Source: Coturnix japonica
Taxonomy: Eukaryota; Chordata; Aves; Galliformes; Phasianidae
Reading direction: 5' to 3'
Assembly (NCBI RefSeq): GCF_001577835.2
Contig: NC_029521.1
Coordinates: 14,487,799 to 14,551,798, forward strand
DNA length: 64,000 nt
The position numbers and the translations under genes were made by a program. This document shows, piece by piece, positions 22,456 to 34,900 of the stretch (positions within the stretch are counted from its first letter, which is position 1; the number at the start of each line of letters is the position of its first letter). The notes beneath the pieces are model-generated. The model made no database searches. It saw nothing but the letters and a program-made list of their open reading frames with translations, and had not been told where the DNA came from.

Positions 22456-23124
22456 TGTGAAAAGGAAAGGGACCTGGGGGTGTTGGTTGATGCTCGGCTG
22501 AACGTGAGCCAACAGTGTGCCCAGGTGGCCAAGAGGTCCAATGGCATCCTGGCCTGTATTAGAAACAGTGTGACCAGCAGGAGCAGAGAGGTGATCATCC
22601 CCCTGTACTCAGCTCTGGTGAGGCTGCATCTCGAGTATTGTGTTCAGTTTTGGGCTCCTCACAAAAAGACACTGAGGCTCTGGAATGTGTCCAGAGAAGG
22701 GCAACGAAACTGGTGAGGGGTCTGGAGCACAAGTCTTATGAGGAACAGCTGATTGTTTAGCTGGAGAACAGGAGGCTCAGGGGAGACCTCATTGCACTCT
22801 ACAACTTCTTGAAGGGAGGTTGTGATGAGGAGGGGCTTGGCCTCTTCTCCCAGGCAACAAACAGGACTCGAGGAAATGGCCACAAGTTGTATCAGATGAG
22901 GTTTAGACTGGACATAAGAAGGAACTTTTTCTCTCAGAGAGTGGTCAGGCACTGGAATGGCTGCCCAGGGAGGTGGTGGAGTCACTGTCCCTGGCAATGC
23001 TCAAGAGGTGTCTGGATGAGGAGCTACGGGATGTGGTTTAGTGGCTTGTGGTAGCAATGGTGATGGGAGGATGGTTGGACCTTTGGATCTTGTAGGTCCT
23101 TTCCAACTTTGTGATTCTATGATT
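22456..23124 (+). mobile_element. CR1 LINE, 5'-truncated, plus strand
   Basis: About 670 bases of the 3' end of a CR1 retrotransposon. An early frame reads [22 protein letters not shown], continuing [11 protein letters not shown]...[23 protein letters not shown], which is the C-terminal end of the CR1 reverse transcriptase. That frame is interrupted at about 22716 and the match continues in other frames, so the copy is dead. It ends in the family's 3' signature, TTTGTGATTCTATGATT, without a poly-A tail, as is normal for CR1. It is the best-preserved CR1 in the window. Confidence 0.95.
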
Positions 23125-26100
23125 AGTAAAATACTATAATGATGGAGGATGAATGTTGTTAGGTGGAAACTGCCATTTCCTTATTTGGGCTGCATAGGAG
23201 TTACGCTCTTTAAACATCTCTGTTTGGTGAACTGGAAGGATAAATTTACCCACTTCAAAATGTACTCCCTGTGGAACCAGTTTATCCCACAGCTGATGAG
23301 AAAAGTACAGTAATTTCTGTAAAAAAACAGGTAGCCCAGTTCTTCTGCCTGTTGTACGGAACAATCCTTGACACTGGCTTTTGGGCAGCAGGTGGACAAT
23401 ATGTGTGAGAGCTGAGGGGTGTTGCTGAAGAGCAGTGCAGCAGCTGAGCACTAGATGCCACTCTGAGGCCGCAGTAGGAGCTTAGCAAGCCCGCAGCAAG
23501 AGCCCTCCTGGTGGAGAGGAGCTCCCCAAAAGCCCGGTGTGGGAGGCAGACAGGCCACGCTCCTTGCATACCCCTCTAGTGACGCTAACAAAACAAGTAG
23601 TGAGAAGGTGAACCAGGGGCCACCGGCAATAGGTTCAGCTCCCATGTGAACCAGGGCCAGCAGCAGGTGCTTCATATGGGAACTAAACCTTCACAGTTAG
23701 CAAATAATCTCCCACTTTTAATGGTATCATGCACAGGTGTCCTCACTTCTGACCTATTAGCCAGATGGGCTTAAAAAGGAGGAAGAGAAAGGAGAAAGGG
23801 CATTTGTAGCTCACTGGATGGAATTCTGTGAGAGCTTAAGGGTGCCTTGAAGATCTGTGTCTCCTACAGCATTTCTGCTCATGTAGCCCATCTGCAGGTA
23901 GGTCTGTGCAAGTCTGTAATCAGTAGAAGTGCAGTTAATCATCCTCCTCTTTCACTGTTCTCATATGCATCCTAAACATTTCAGTGTTATACTGGGAACC
24001 AGATGTCAAAACTGTCTGTAATCTGACTGAGCTGGTGAGTGTGAGTCACACACCTCAGCATGGGATTTGTGCTGCTCAGAAAATGTGGGAATACCTGAAT
24101 AAATGTTTGTTGCCAAGATAAAGGCTAGTTGGAGAGTCTGGATTCAGATTGAGGCCCAAGTGTGAACTGAAATTCTGATGGAGTGGGTTTTTTTCCTGGG
24201 AATTCAGTCTGCTTTAATAAACTGTTCAATGGTGAACATTGCCTGTGAATGGCACATACTAGATAACTGTTCTGAAAGTTTCTTCTATACAATGTGATGT
24301 TAATTATGTGAACACTTTGCTTTAAAGTACTGAAGAAGCTTCATGAAGTAGGGATAGTGAAAAGAGAGAGATTATTGTCATTGACTGGGAGGGAAGACAG
24401 AGCAGGCCTTTCTCCTTCTGGAGCTTGTGGTGTTCCTGCCTAAGCACTGAAATGCATGTGTGTATCCACAGATACCCACTTCATCTAGTCAGGCCTATGT
24501 CAGTGTTCTGAGCTAACTGTAGCTTGTAGTCCCACAGCCTCAAAGATAAATACGTGCTGGTCTGGAGGAAACAGGAAGGGATAAATCTCAGTAAAAATCC
24601 TAGTCATTGATGCGTATTATTTCTCTTTCAATTACTTGGTATTCCTACATCAGGAAAAGTGTGCAATGCATTGCTAAGTGAGTTATGCTGGTCTCAAGGA
24701 GCTGGCTTACAGAGAAAATAAGAGCGATACTGGCTAGAGGAGCTTTTTAAGCAGGAAGGGCAAAGACGCATACCTTAAAGCTGAGCTTTCTGGAGTACTG
24801 ACTCCTATGGGGAAACAAGTATTGCTTTGTTGGTCAGTAGTGCTGTGCGGTCCTCCTGTATGAACTATGGCTGAATCCAGCCTTTCTGCAATAGAGGTCT
24901 GCGTGAGGAATTTGGCTTTAACAGAGTTAAATACTCAGAAAGAAACGCTCTCAGCAAATCGCAAACATAATGCCTTGTCTGTTTTGTTCTCTGTACCAAT
25001 TGGTCTGTACAAGGAATAAATATATATTACAGTTATTTTACAAATATATGTGTATTGTTGCTGAAATGGTGGAAGATTCTTTTTGGCGCTGAGGTTCCTG
25101 TGTGTGCTCCCTGCTGACCAGCTTAAACATCTGCTCCATGGGCGTTGTAAGCCCCGTTAGTAAAACAGGCAGCAGAGGCTGGAAGTTGTGCGGTACTTCA
25201 GTGGCCTGGCAAAATTGTTTCTAGTAAAAGGTAACAGAAAGGAATTTCTGCCTCTTCTGTCAGCGCCTGCTTTCCGGGAAAGATACATTCTGGCAGAGTA
25301 TTATACAGTAATGTATAAAGAGCTCGTTTTCTCCTGTATCTGAGTGAACGTATGTAACACTATGGTTTGTAACCCTAGAGTACCCGGGAATCCCCTAGAT
25401 TTATAAACTAAAGCCTCTGCGTAGTTATTTAACACAGGATATTGGGTCACTTTCTGTTTTCCCTAACCTGAATTTAAATGCAGAAGTGGCTACTTTGAAG
25501 TAGAGCATTCTTGGGTATTAAGGAAGGAGTTTGGTCTTTCGTATGTAAATTACTCCACCATTGCACGCGCGATCTTTTACCCGTGAAGCCACCCAAGTTC
25601 TAACCTGGAATTTCAAGGTTTTCTGTCGGCAACATCCATCTTCTGTGGCCCTCCTCATATTAGCATTGATCTACAGGGGAAATAAAGAACACGGTTGTGT
25701 TATTATATACCCAGCTGCAATTTCTGTTCCAGTGATTGAGTGTACATACAGAATTTTTGAAACATGGCCATTCTAACTTATTTTGTCTTCCTGTCAATAA
25801 CGTGGCACTTGTCCAAATTATGGATCAATATCAGCTGATCTTTTTATGTTAAACTGTAATGAAGTTGCCTCTCATTGGAGATGTGATCTCGCTTCAGGCA
25901 ATGCTTTTAACTGAGAACTTTTGGGATAGAAATGGAAGAGAGAGAGGAAACAGGAGAAGGGGAAAGAGATGGGGAGGAATGAACAAAAGTGGAGGGGGTG
26001 AAAAGCAGCAGGTGAAAGAAAAGGCAGGAATGGAGGGGGAAGAAAAGCAGGGTCAGGATTATGGAGAGAACTGGCTAGGTAGGAGTTGTAGCACTGTGGG

Positions 26101-27220
26101 TAATAACCTCTACTCTTCTGTGCTGTCCAGAAGCCAGTGGTATGCACTGGTGCAAAAACCTCTTGGATTCTCAGACAACAATTCCCTTAACTTTGTGGGT
26201 GCCTCCCTTTGTTTCAAACAGTTTGTGAAATTAAATACATGGAAAGAACAGTGGAAGAAATATACTTTTACACTGGCCGTTTTCGTAGTTTTTCCCACAG
26301 CTGGCTCTGATTCACTCTTGCATCTTAGTGTTGCTATGGTGGTGTGCATGCTAGAGTACCCAGGGTTATTCTGAGTCCAAATACACCTTGTTTATGTCTG
26401 CCCCATGCGGGAGCGAGAGGCTGAGGCCTGAGAACACACGACCTGCCTGGCACTTTGTTTTCCTGCAGGGTTGGTTGGTGTGGAGCTGTGGCATGCACCA
26501 GCTTGCTGCTCCCTGTGCTCTGTAGTAACTCTGGCTCACGTTAAATGCAGTTGGTCATTCTTTCTAGCTCTTCTCTCCAGAGAGTACTTGGAGTTCTTGA
26601 CTCTTTGGCTGAATCTCCGCTGGACTACATTAGTTTATAGTTCTTTTTGGATATGTTCTACATGTATACCTTTCTGTATTATTTCTCTATGGGAGCATCT
26701 AGAAAGACCCATGAAAACAGTGTTGGATTTGAGAAACATTTAAGATCTCTTAAAGCTCAAAAATTACTGGATGGGGCAGGGGCAGGTGGAAAAACTGAGA
26801 TAAGGGAAAGAAATAAGGGAGCAAAGCAAATGTCTTGCTTACTGTCAGAGAGCTGAATTTGGAATTGAATTTAGTTTGCACAGTCTTGTATGGATGTATT
26901 TAATTCCAAGAATGTTCTTCCTTAGGTATTCTTCACTTAAGGAGCCAAAAAGGGAAATCCTCTCTGTTTCAAGCCAGTGCTAGAGTGAACAACAGCACTG
27001 AGGTTAAGGCTGTGTGGCTGTTAGACAACGTTTTCTAATCATTAGTCTTTGATATCTAGTTCTTTTTTTTGGTTTACTATATTTGCTGTGATTTAAGGAG
27101 CACATTTGTACTTTTGTTTTTAGTCCTTCCATTCTAAAGATTGGGTAGCTGTAACTTTGAAGACAACTTTGTAATAATCATATGCCTCCATGCCTAGTAT
27201 ATGCAGTTATCTCAAGAGAG
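23125..27220. other. Non-coding stretch, no gene recognised
   Basis: Unique sequence. A purine-rich tract lies at about 25925-26060. Open frames such as 25859-26374 (+) contain low-complexity Gly/Lys/Arg/Glu words from that tract. The one structured element I can point to is the hairpin at 24158-24215. Confidence 0.45.
24158..24215 (+). ncRNA. Possible degenerate miR-146-like hairpin
   Basis: The arm TGTGAACTGAAATTCTGATG (from 24161) resembles the miR-146 mature sequence, with a changed seed and an inserted A. It can pair with CCTGGGAATTCAGTCTGC (from 24195) across a short T-rich loop, leaving two or three bulges. In human, MIR146B lies a few kb upstream of CUEDC2 on the opposite strand, and this spot is about 5.5 kb upstream of the CUEDC2 island in the same orientation. 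The seed mismatch makes a working miR-146b unlikely here; it may be chance or a decayed relative. Confidence 0.2.
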
Positions 27221-27224
27221 CTGC

Positions 27225-27300
27225 CCTGGTTTTACGGCTTTGGTAGTGCTATTATTTCAGTTCTGCAAGTGAAGAACTGAGGCACAAAGACAATAACAAT
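27225..27300 (-). repeat. MIR-like ancient SINE fragment
   Basis: The segment around GCTATTATTTCAGTTCTGCA and GAAGAACTGAGGCACAAAGA matches the remembered reversed MIR core (TTACAGATGAGGAAACTGAGGC). It is short and strongly diverged. Confidence 0.45.
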
Positions 27301-28654
27301 ACTAGTGAACTTAAACTGTGGAATGGAAACGAAGTGGGTTTGCTTCGTAAGTTCAGGAATCATTTTGAATGTGAAAGCTGGAATCTTTTATACAAATTTA
27401 AACATATTTTGTCTTTTAAAAATTCAAGTCAGAAGCAATTGCTCTGAAAAGAAATATTTTGTTGTTCTGAATCTACATTTTCAGTCTAAAAAACCATTAA
27501 AATATCCTGGTAGCTGTAGTCCCTAACAGAGCAAGTGTAGGTAAGCTGCATCTTTTACCACTGGGCCATTTGCAACCTGTATTATTATTCTGTACTGCAG
27601 CCTGAATTACTATTCAGTAATACAGGAGAAACCTTAAGATGTGTACCTAGCTTTTCAAAGGGTTTGATAATCCTTTGGGGACAATCAGCATAGTTATACT
27701 GATGTCCATGAGGTCTGTCTGACAATTGGTTCACAACTGTGCCACAAAGCTGCACTTTCTTCCTAAAACAAGAAAGGCACAGAACACTGTGTTATAAGCC
27801 AGGGGAAAAATCTTTTAGTAGTTTGAAAATGTTTCATCTTCTTTGTCTTTAAATGCTTACTTTTAGTGGGCGGGATGGTAGAATTTAATTAATGACCTTT
27901 CACAGAAGCAATGCTTGAGTTTAGAGGGGCATACGTTTCATATTCAGAACATCAGATTGAATCATTTAGGCTTCCAGAAAATTAATTATTTGAGGCTGAA
28001 ATAATTTGGGAAGGTGTGCAGTCAACACAAACCTGCACTTTAAGTCAATTGCTTCATCAGTTTGGGCCATTCTATGTGAATTATCCAATGAGGATGGTAG
28101 ATTGTGAAACTGAAAAGGGGTAATTGCAGCCATAATCAAACTTCACTGATAGTGAGAGAGTTTTACCACCAATGGATTTGTCCCGCTTCAGAAATCAGCA
28201 GCCAAACTTAATAGCAGGTGCATAAAGGGGGTGCACAGCCAGGACTGTGGTTATGTTGCATTGGGAGAGCTGTTTGTGTTACAAGGAAACTGACTAGACT
28301 GTAGTTTGGGGTTTCTCAGTCTTCTGCTGGCAAATAGATCACTGTAAGTGGTTTGAACCCATTGCTGGCAGAATTTGGTTCTAGTGGATACACACGGGAA
28401 TGAAATATTTTGCAGTTTCCATGGTTTTTAAACTCAGAAGGTCTACTGGCTTGTGTAGTGTGGTCTATTGCTTACCGCAGGCATAGCATTTCAACCAGTT
28501 ATTTAAGTAAAGCCTAGTAATGTGTTTTGTAAAAAGTATTCTTTTTTATTTTATTTTATTTTTTAATTTTCCTAGTCTGAAAACTTCTAGGAAATGGAGA
28601 AAGCACTGTTGGAAGCTTGCTCCAGTGATCAGATGTTCTTTCTGTTGAACAAGG

Positions 28655-28815
28655 ACGAGACTTTGGTTCTGTTCCTAATTCTATCACTAGCTGTGGCAGT
28701 CAACCTTCTTCTCTGTGCCTAATTTCCCCGCCTATGGTGCGGAGATATGGGGTATTTAATCTCATCTGGAAAGATACTTAAAATCCACAGCGGATAAATG
28801 TGAGTACAATGTCAC
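28655..28815 (+). repeat. MIR-like ancient SINE copy
   Basis: The order of words fits a forward MIR: TTCTATCACTAGCTGTGGC, then TTCTCTGTGCCTAATTTCCC, then GGAGATATGGGGTATTTAAT, corresponding to the MIR blocks ending in CTCAGTTTCC and AATGGGGATAAT. Divergence is high, as expected of an element that predates the amniote split. Confidence 0.55.
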
Positions 28816-30820
28816 TGTGCAGTTGGAGCCAACTCTCTTATCCTATTTTGGTCTTCTGTTTCCAATGTTGCTTTTCCAGTTTGTACCTCTGATAGTTTTG
28901 GCTGAATGCAGTAACTGATGCGCTGACCTTCTACCATCTTCCAGTTGTATCTACTAACAAATTTGTGGGTTTTTTTTTCTTATAGAAAAATACAAATTAG
29001 AGCAATGTTAGATAAAATTGCATACATTTCTGAAGAAAAAATACAAAATTTGCTGTTTGACTTGTCTGTAATTCAGTACTTCAGGAGTGTGTTTTGTTGG
29101 TGTTATTAATGTAGCCGTAATGAGACAGAAGGATGGGAAGGTTTTCTGCTCCATGTTACCTTTCAGCTTTCTTTTGGTATTTACTGTAGCAAATCTGTCT
29201 GCTGGGGGTCCCAGCTATGCCGCTTTGGCTTTGGGGATACTCATGGCAGTGCTGAAGGTGGACTTCAGATTTTATCTCAAAACACATTGTTTCCAGTGCC
29301 AATATACAGTGGTGTACAGGGCCCGTGCTTTTTTTTGCCTGTTGTCTGGGACTTGGTTCTGTGATGCCTCCTGTTCCAAGCCGGTCATTTGTTGCTCTTG
29401 CTGCCAGTACAAGAGAAATAACAGATGGTTTCTTTGCTAATAAATTTTAGGGACAGGGACCAACAGCTGGAGCTTCTGTTAAGAAGGGGCTTTTGTACTA
29501 ATGGACCCAGGGGTTATAGGTACTTTGTTGGAGTTCAGCATTACAGTGATATGTACCTTAGAAGTGAGATAGAAAGAGTCCATTCTGCAGCAAGTGAAGG
29601 TCCCAGCTTCCAAGTGTGATTACTATCAGTAGCAGTGCTGTGGGCCTGGATGTTCTAAGTAATGTCTGAAAGGCTCAGGAAGGGAGTGCTTCTTCTCTTA
29701 GCTTGTCATTTTATTGGCTTCCAGGATCAGTTCAGTCCCTGCTGTTTCCATGAGCCATGAGTGTCTGTTGCCTGCATACCTCTGCATACCTGGAGGTACA
29801 GGCCTTGCTGAAGGCTGGCCCCTCTTGTTCCCAAGCAGGATGTCATCCGTGTGCATGTCCCTGTAGCAGTCTTGCTTGGATGTTGGTAGAAGGTGCTGCC
29901 TTCTTGTAGCTTCCTGGTGCTCCCGGGGCGACCCTGCTTTTCCTGGTGGCGGAAGGCTGTGTCCCCTGGGGCTCGTGCATCCCTCCTCACCAGCACTTGC
30001 CTTGCCTAGTGCTGCCCCAGTGCAGCAGTCAAGCGACACCTTAATAAAAAGCTTTCCTCTCTTATCTCCTCTCTGCCGCTGTGTCACTGGGCTGGGGATC
30101 AGGTTCCCATCTCTTTCACACGCACACCTGGTCATAAAACACTGGGTTTGTTTTTAACCTCAAACCAGGGAGCTTTAATTAAAGAGACAGTGACCTCTTT
30201 TATGAGTTTGCTTGCATAGGGTTTCAGGGCTATTGTCACATAGAGCTCACATAACAGAGCACCGTTGCACAAAGCTCCATTTACACATCCCTCTGTGACT
30301 TTTTCCTCTCTTTTTGTTTTCCAAACGCAGAAGGAGGTTGTTTTCTTGTTTACCCCTAGGCAAAGTTGTCTCTCCTGCTCGTATCCTATGGCTAACAGTC
30401 TCTTTGAAGAGAACGTACCTTTCTTACCAACAACACATAGATGTTGTTAGGCTTGGAGAAATGTTATTCTTTAATCCGTGCAGAAAATCATCTTCCTGTC
30501 TTTAAATTTGTGTGTTATGAATGGTTAGTTAAAAAGAGATCTTACCCTCTGTTCTCTTCAGCTGCTTCCCAGGGCTCTGAACTGGGGTTTGTGTGCTTTA
30601 TAAGACTAACACTTCTCAGCCTTCACTGTTGCATTTAGCTCTTTTCATCTACTTTCAGATGCAGTAACTAGTCAACAGCAACCAGTTCATTCTGATACAC
30701 TCAAGAATTGATATATATTAAAAAATGTTGCACTGGCACAGGCAGCAGAACGTAATTTTACATAGAATAGTTTTATGTGCAACTTACAGAAAAATCTTTA
30801 CTGCTGCAGACACGTGTTCA
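28816..30820. other. Non-coding stretch, no gene recognised
   Basis: Mostly unique DNA. A minus-strand frame of 145 codons (29698-30135) is not a recognisable protein. A palindromic homeodomain-type TTTAATTAAA lies at about 30174-30183. Confidence 0.4.
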
Positions 30821-31620
30821 GGTGCACGTATATCTGAAGGTGCACACACAGAAAGATACACGTATGTAGACCAGTGTTTATTTGGAGTGTACAGGCTTTT
30901 GAAAGGGATTATCATGCTCAGATGGAGTATACCCAGCACACACAGACAAGCAAACAAGTAGTCAGTGAAACACAGAATTACACAAGGATATGCACACAGG
31001 AGGGGAACAAAAGAAGTGGGAGAGTGCAGGTACCCCTGGAGGATACCTATACATAGAGCTTCAGAAGCAGATACAAAGATAAATCCACTGGAAAACGTAT
31101 GTGTGGAAATACACACATGTCCACTTGTGCTTGTATGCTTCTCTTCTAAGGCTGAAATTTGCAGGTGTGCATGTTTAATCACACAGACACTGGTGGGTAT
31201 GTATGAAATCTGGACGTCTGTATGCGTAGTTGCAGATAAATGCTTGTACACAATCCTGTGAAGATAAACCTGTGTATTCACACTAACTCTGTATCATCTA
31301 TAAGTTACTGTGAGCACATACAATGTGTTCAGATGCTGGAGATTCTACTGTATATTGCAACATCCTTGCTTTCAGTGGTGTTTATTTTAAGAAAAAACAC
31401 ACCACTAGTAATGAAGGAATTTACATGGATTAGCTGCAGAAATCATAGATATGAGAACACACACACTTTCAGAGTTGTAGATACCTCCTGATAGAAATAC
31501 AGTTGTTGTTGTTGTTTTTTACTTAATATATGAATGCAAATGTGCTTAGACACAAATATACCACACACACGGACCCTTAGACACACACAGACCTACCCAT
31601 GTCTATGTTCATTGAGAGAG
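30820..31620. repeat. Degenerate CA/TG-rich low-complexity zone
   Basis: About 800 bases dense in short CACACA, ACACG, TGTGTG and ATACAC words with no clean period, followed by a short (TG)n near 31635. It looks like an old, decayed CA-type microsatellite field. The opposite-strand frame 30784-31281 is rich in Thr, His, Val and Cys because of it and is not a gene. Confidence 0.6.
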
Positions 31621-31719
31621 ACTCACTCAATATCTGTGTGTGTGTGTTGGGAGAGGGTCATAACCTCCTCCATTCTTCTCCTGAAGGGGTTTGGATAATG
31701 AAGGGAAAAGAAATGAGGC

Positions 31720-31960
31720 CTGGGGCTAATTTGTAGTGGCATTTCCTGGCCTCTCTTCTGCCAATGAAGCTCCGTTTCATCTTTAGCCTTATCAATTCTG
31801 CAGTCATGTGGCTTTCCGCTTGGACGCCTCTGTCTCTTCACCCTCCTCCCCAATCTCCGATGCTAATGGAAACTTCGTTAATGCCATTAATCTGCTGACC
31901 GGGACAAGTCAAAAACATATCCACACAATCTGAGCCAGGGCTGCAAGTGTCCTGGGGCTG
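31720..31960. promoter_or_regulatory. Candidate conserved non-coding element with homeodomain sites
   Basis: Within 240 bases there are several TAAT cores (GGGCTAATTTG, GATGCTAATGG, CGTTAATGCC, CATTAATCTG). Base use is balanced and contains none of the nearby TG/CA low complexity. Closely spaced TAAT cores are usual in developmental enhancers. Conservation is a guess from texture only. Confidence 0.3.
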
Positions 31961-31989
31961 CCAAACAGAGGCACCCCCTGTGTTCATTG

Positions 31990-34900
31990 CATTCCTGAAA
32001 GAACTTCATATTGATTTATTTCTTTTTTTTTTTCCTTCTGCTTTCTTCCTGGACAGCATAACATTCTTCAGAACAGGCACCAAGTAGATGGCCTTTTCTT
32101 TTCCATCCTTCATCATGGGAATTTTTTCAGGAGTTCTCTTCCTACCCTTTCCTAAGCTGCTGTGCTGATGTCTTCTTTCAGTGCCCTTTCATTGTAGCTT
32201 TTTCCCCTTTTTTTTCCTTTATACTGTCTTTGGGGGACTTGTTACTGATATGTTTTCCTTTTGCTTGGTAGAATTTAGTAACTAAACAGATGTTGTGAGT
32301 GCCTACTTGAATTCTACTCTGCCTTAACATTAGCTGACAGGATACAGGAAACTCTTTCACTCTCCAGCCACTATTGCTCATTGATAGAACAGTTTTCACC
32401 AGTTCTCTACTTCTAGAGCAGTGCTATTGGGATGCCTTGTCCTCAGAAACTTTTGAGCTCCCCAGAAACATTGCTGGGGAGTAAGTGCATATCGCCACTG
32501 TGCAGTTTACTAGTATGCTCAATTTCATAATGCTTTGCCATTACTTTCTATCACATGTAAGTGTAATTTTCAGTTGTGTACCATTCTTCTAGATATGACT
32601 TCAGCTTTCCCTGGGAGTGCAGCACACCTGCAGCAAGTTCAAGCTCTGAGCAATGACTCACTGTCTTCTTAATGCTGCAGCGTAATTCAGTGTCTGAACA
32701 TGTGGAAGTTCCATGTGTCAGGATTATACTGGCTGATGACTCGCTGAGAAGAGAAAATAGGCTCTGTTTGTCTGATACTTGTTTTAGGAGAAATCTTCTG
32801 TGATAATCAGAGTTTGTAGTCAGCTCTTGAGAATGTCAGGATGTTGAGTGATCTGTATTTGATCTAGGAATCTTTGTGTACATAAATGAAATAGTGACAA
32901 TGGAGGAGGAAAGGACAGCTAGGAAAGGCATGCTGTCTGAGTTGCCACACATGGATATATTTAAAAAAGAAAAAGCATAAGATTGTTGAAAATGAGAAGT
33001 TGGCAGTTCAGAGTGAACTTTGATGTCAGACTAAATCTGGAATTATATGGACTGTGACAGGAGGCTGAGCTGTAGTTGGTACCTTCATGTGGACATAACA
33101 GTATAGGGGAATTGTTTTATGTAGATACATGACAAAGAAGCATCAAGTTCTTCAGCCCTGGCAGCAGTTGAAGTCAAAAGTTCATCCTTGTGTATGAGGA
33201 TGTTTTGAGTACAGAGGATGTCTGTCCCTCCCCACCAGGCAGGAGATGCTCCACTGCACAGATCATCTTCCTACTTCAGCCAGTTTTGGGATGAGGTGTG
33301 CTTTTTCATCTTCAGGAAAGATGAATGCCTTGTATCAACTGATGTACTAAGATCCATGCTGATTGGGCCGTGCTTTTGGGAACCCCTGAAGGAGAAGCAA
33401 GGAAAAAAAGGGAGAGTGCTACATTTTAATGTAAAAGAAAAAGAAATGCAGCTGGGATACTCAGTGCCCTCTCATCTCTGGTTAGATGAGTAGGAGAGTA
33501 TCTGTAAACCCCAAACCAGTACCTACTGCAACACTTCCAGAGCTCCAGTAAAAGAGAACTGAAATCAACTAGTTGTTCTAGACTTAACAGTGTCAGAGTT
33601 AAGTCTGACACTTAAAACACTGATTTTTACTCAGCTGTTAAGTTTACCTTCCTTTCTTCATATCCTGTGACTGAAGATTTGAAATGAAGAAAATGCTTGG
33701 GGAAAAGCTTAAAGTGCTCATAGTGAAGAGAAGTCCAGTGCCCTAGGAGATGCTGGTATTTTGTGTGCACCAATCCACTGAGTTCCAGGAAGAGTCTTAA
33801 TGCAGAAGCACCAGACAGATGAGCCCTAGCCTAGATATATCGTTGTCCTGTCTGGTGATCTTGGCAAGCCAATTCATCTATGTTTGAGCTTTTCTGGTTC
33901 ACTCCACATGTTACAAACTTTTGAGTTAGAAAGTGTTTCTTCCTACGTGTGCATCAGTAAGGGGGATGGTCTTCATCTTGACTAGTTTCTTGATTCTGCA
34001 GTAGTATAACAACTTATGCTTCCATATGACAGTAACTGTGCATTAGACTGAGAAGTGAAAGGTCCTTTGGACTTCTGTTTGGTGCCAAGAAATAAATAAA
34101 TTCAGCAAAGCCTGCATTAACTGCCTCGGGTACGAGGAGCATCCCAACTGTGGCAGCATAGAACCTATCGAGGTTAAATTTGGATCATGTCATGATGCAG
34201 CCTTCATGCTGGGAAAGAGGTTTAAAATGTCCATGCTGTGCACCTTCTGACCATTCCTATTTCAATGCCTCTGTATGCACAAAACTTCTGCTGCCCACTG
34301 GCCTCGGTATGCTCTAACCCATCTTCTGCTCATTCTTTTCTAACTACTAGCCTAGTAGAAGCTGTCACACTGTTTTGCAATTCTTTTCTGCTTCAGTTTT
34401 GCAAATGTTCCAAATGCAGTGAATGCAGCAACAGTGTTTTGTTCTGGTTGTGAAGATATAGAGTAGCTCAAGTCCATAGGTTGAAATAAAGTCAGTATAC
34501 CCAGTGGTTTAAAACACTTCTCCCCCCTACCTTGTCTTGTTTGTTTGTTTTTTATTACAAGATTTTTTTGTTTTTAAGTGTTTTAAAATTCAGTCTGTGG
34601 AGTGGTAGTCAGGAGGTATAACTCTTGTTTCTGATTCTATTACAAATATTCATTTTGATTGTGAGAAGGCGCTGTCTTTGCATTATCTTAACTTGAGGTG
34701 AGGGAGGTAACAATTGTCTCACACTCTTTTGTCTTGTCCTGCTTAACTCAAGGTTACCTGTTGCATTGTCCATTTCTAGTCCGTGAGCCACAGCCTGGGT
34801 TGATGAGCTATTCTCATCGTGGTTGATTTTGTCTTTATTTTTCCCTTGCTATTTTGTTCAGGCTGCCTGGACTTCTGGATTAAGATCCAAAGACTGAAAA

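Noticed and set aside
29690-30130. Possible solo LTR, suggested by AATAAAA followed by a T/C-rich tract near 30042-30070
   Set aside because: I could not find paired TG...CA ends, a target-site duplication or a resemblance to a named chicken LTR family.
30784-31281. A 165-codon minus frame
   Set aside because: Thr/His/Val/Cys composition comes from the degenerate CA/TG tract.
33553-33575. GAGAACTGAA word with the miR-146 seed
   Set aside because: No matching second arm of useful length; only a short AACTAGTT palindrome nearby.
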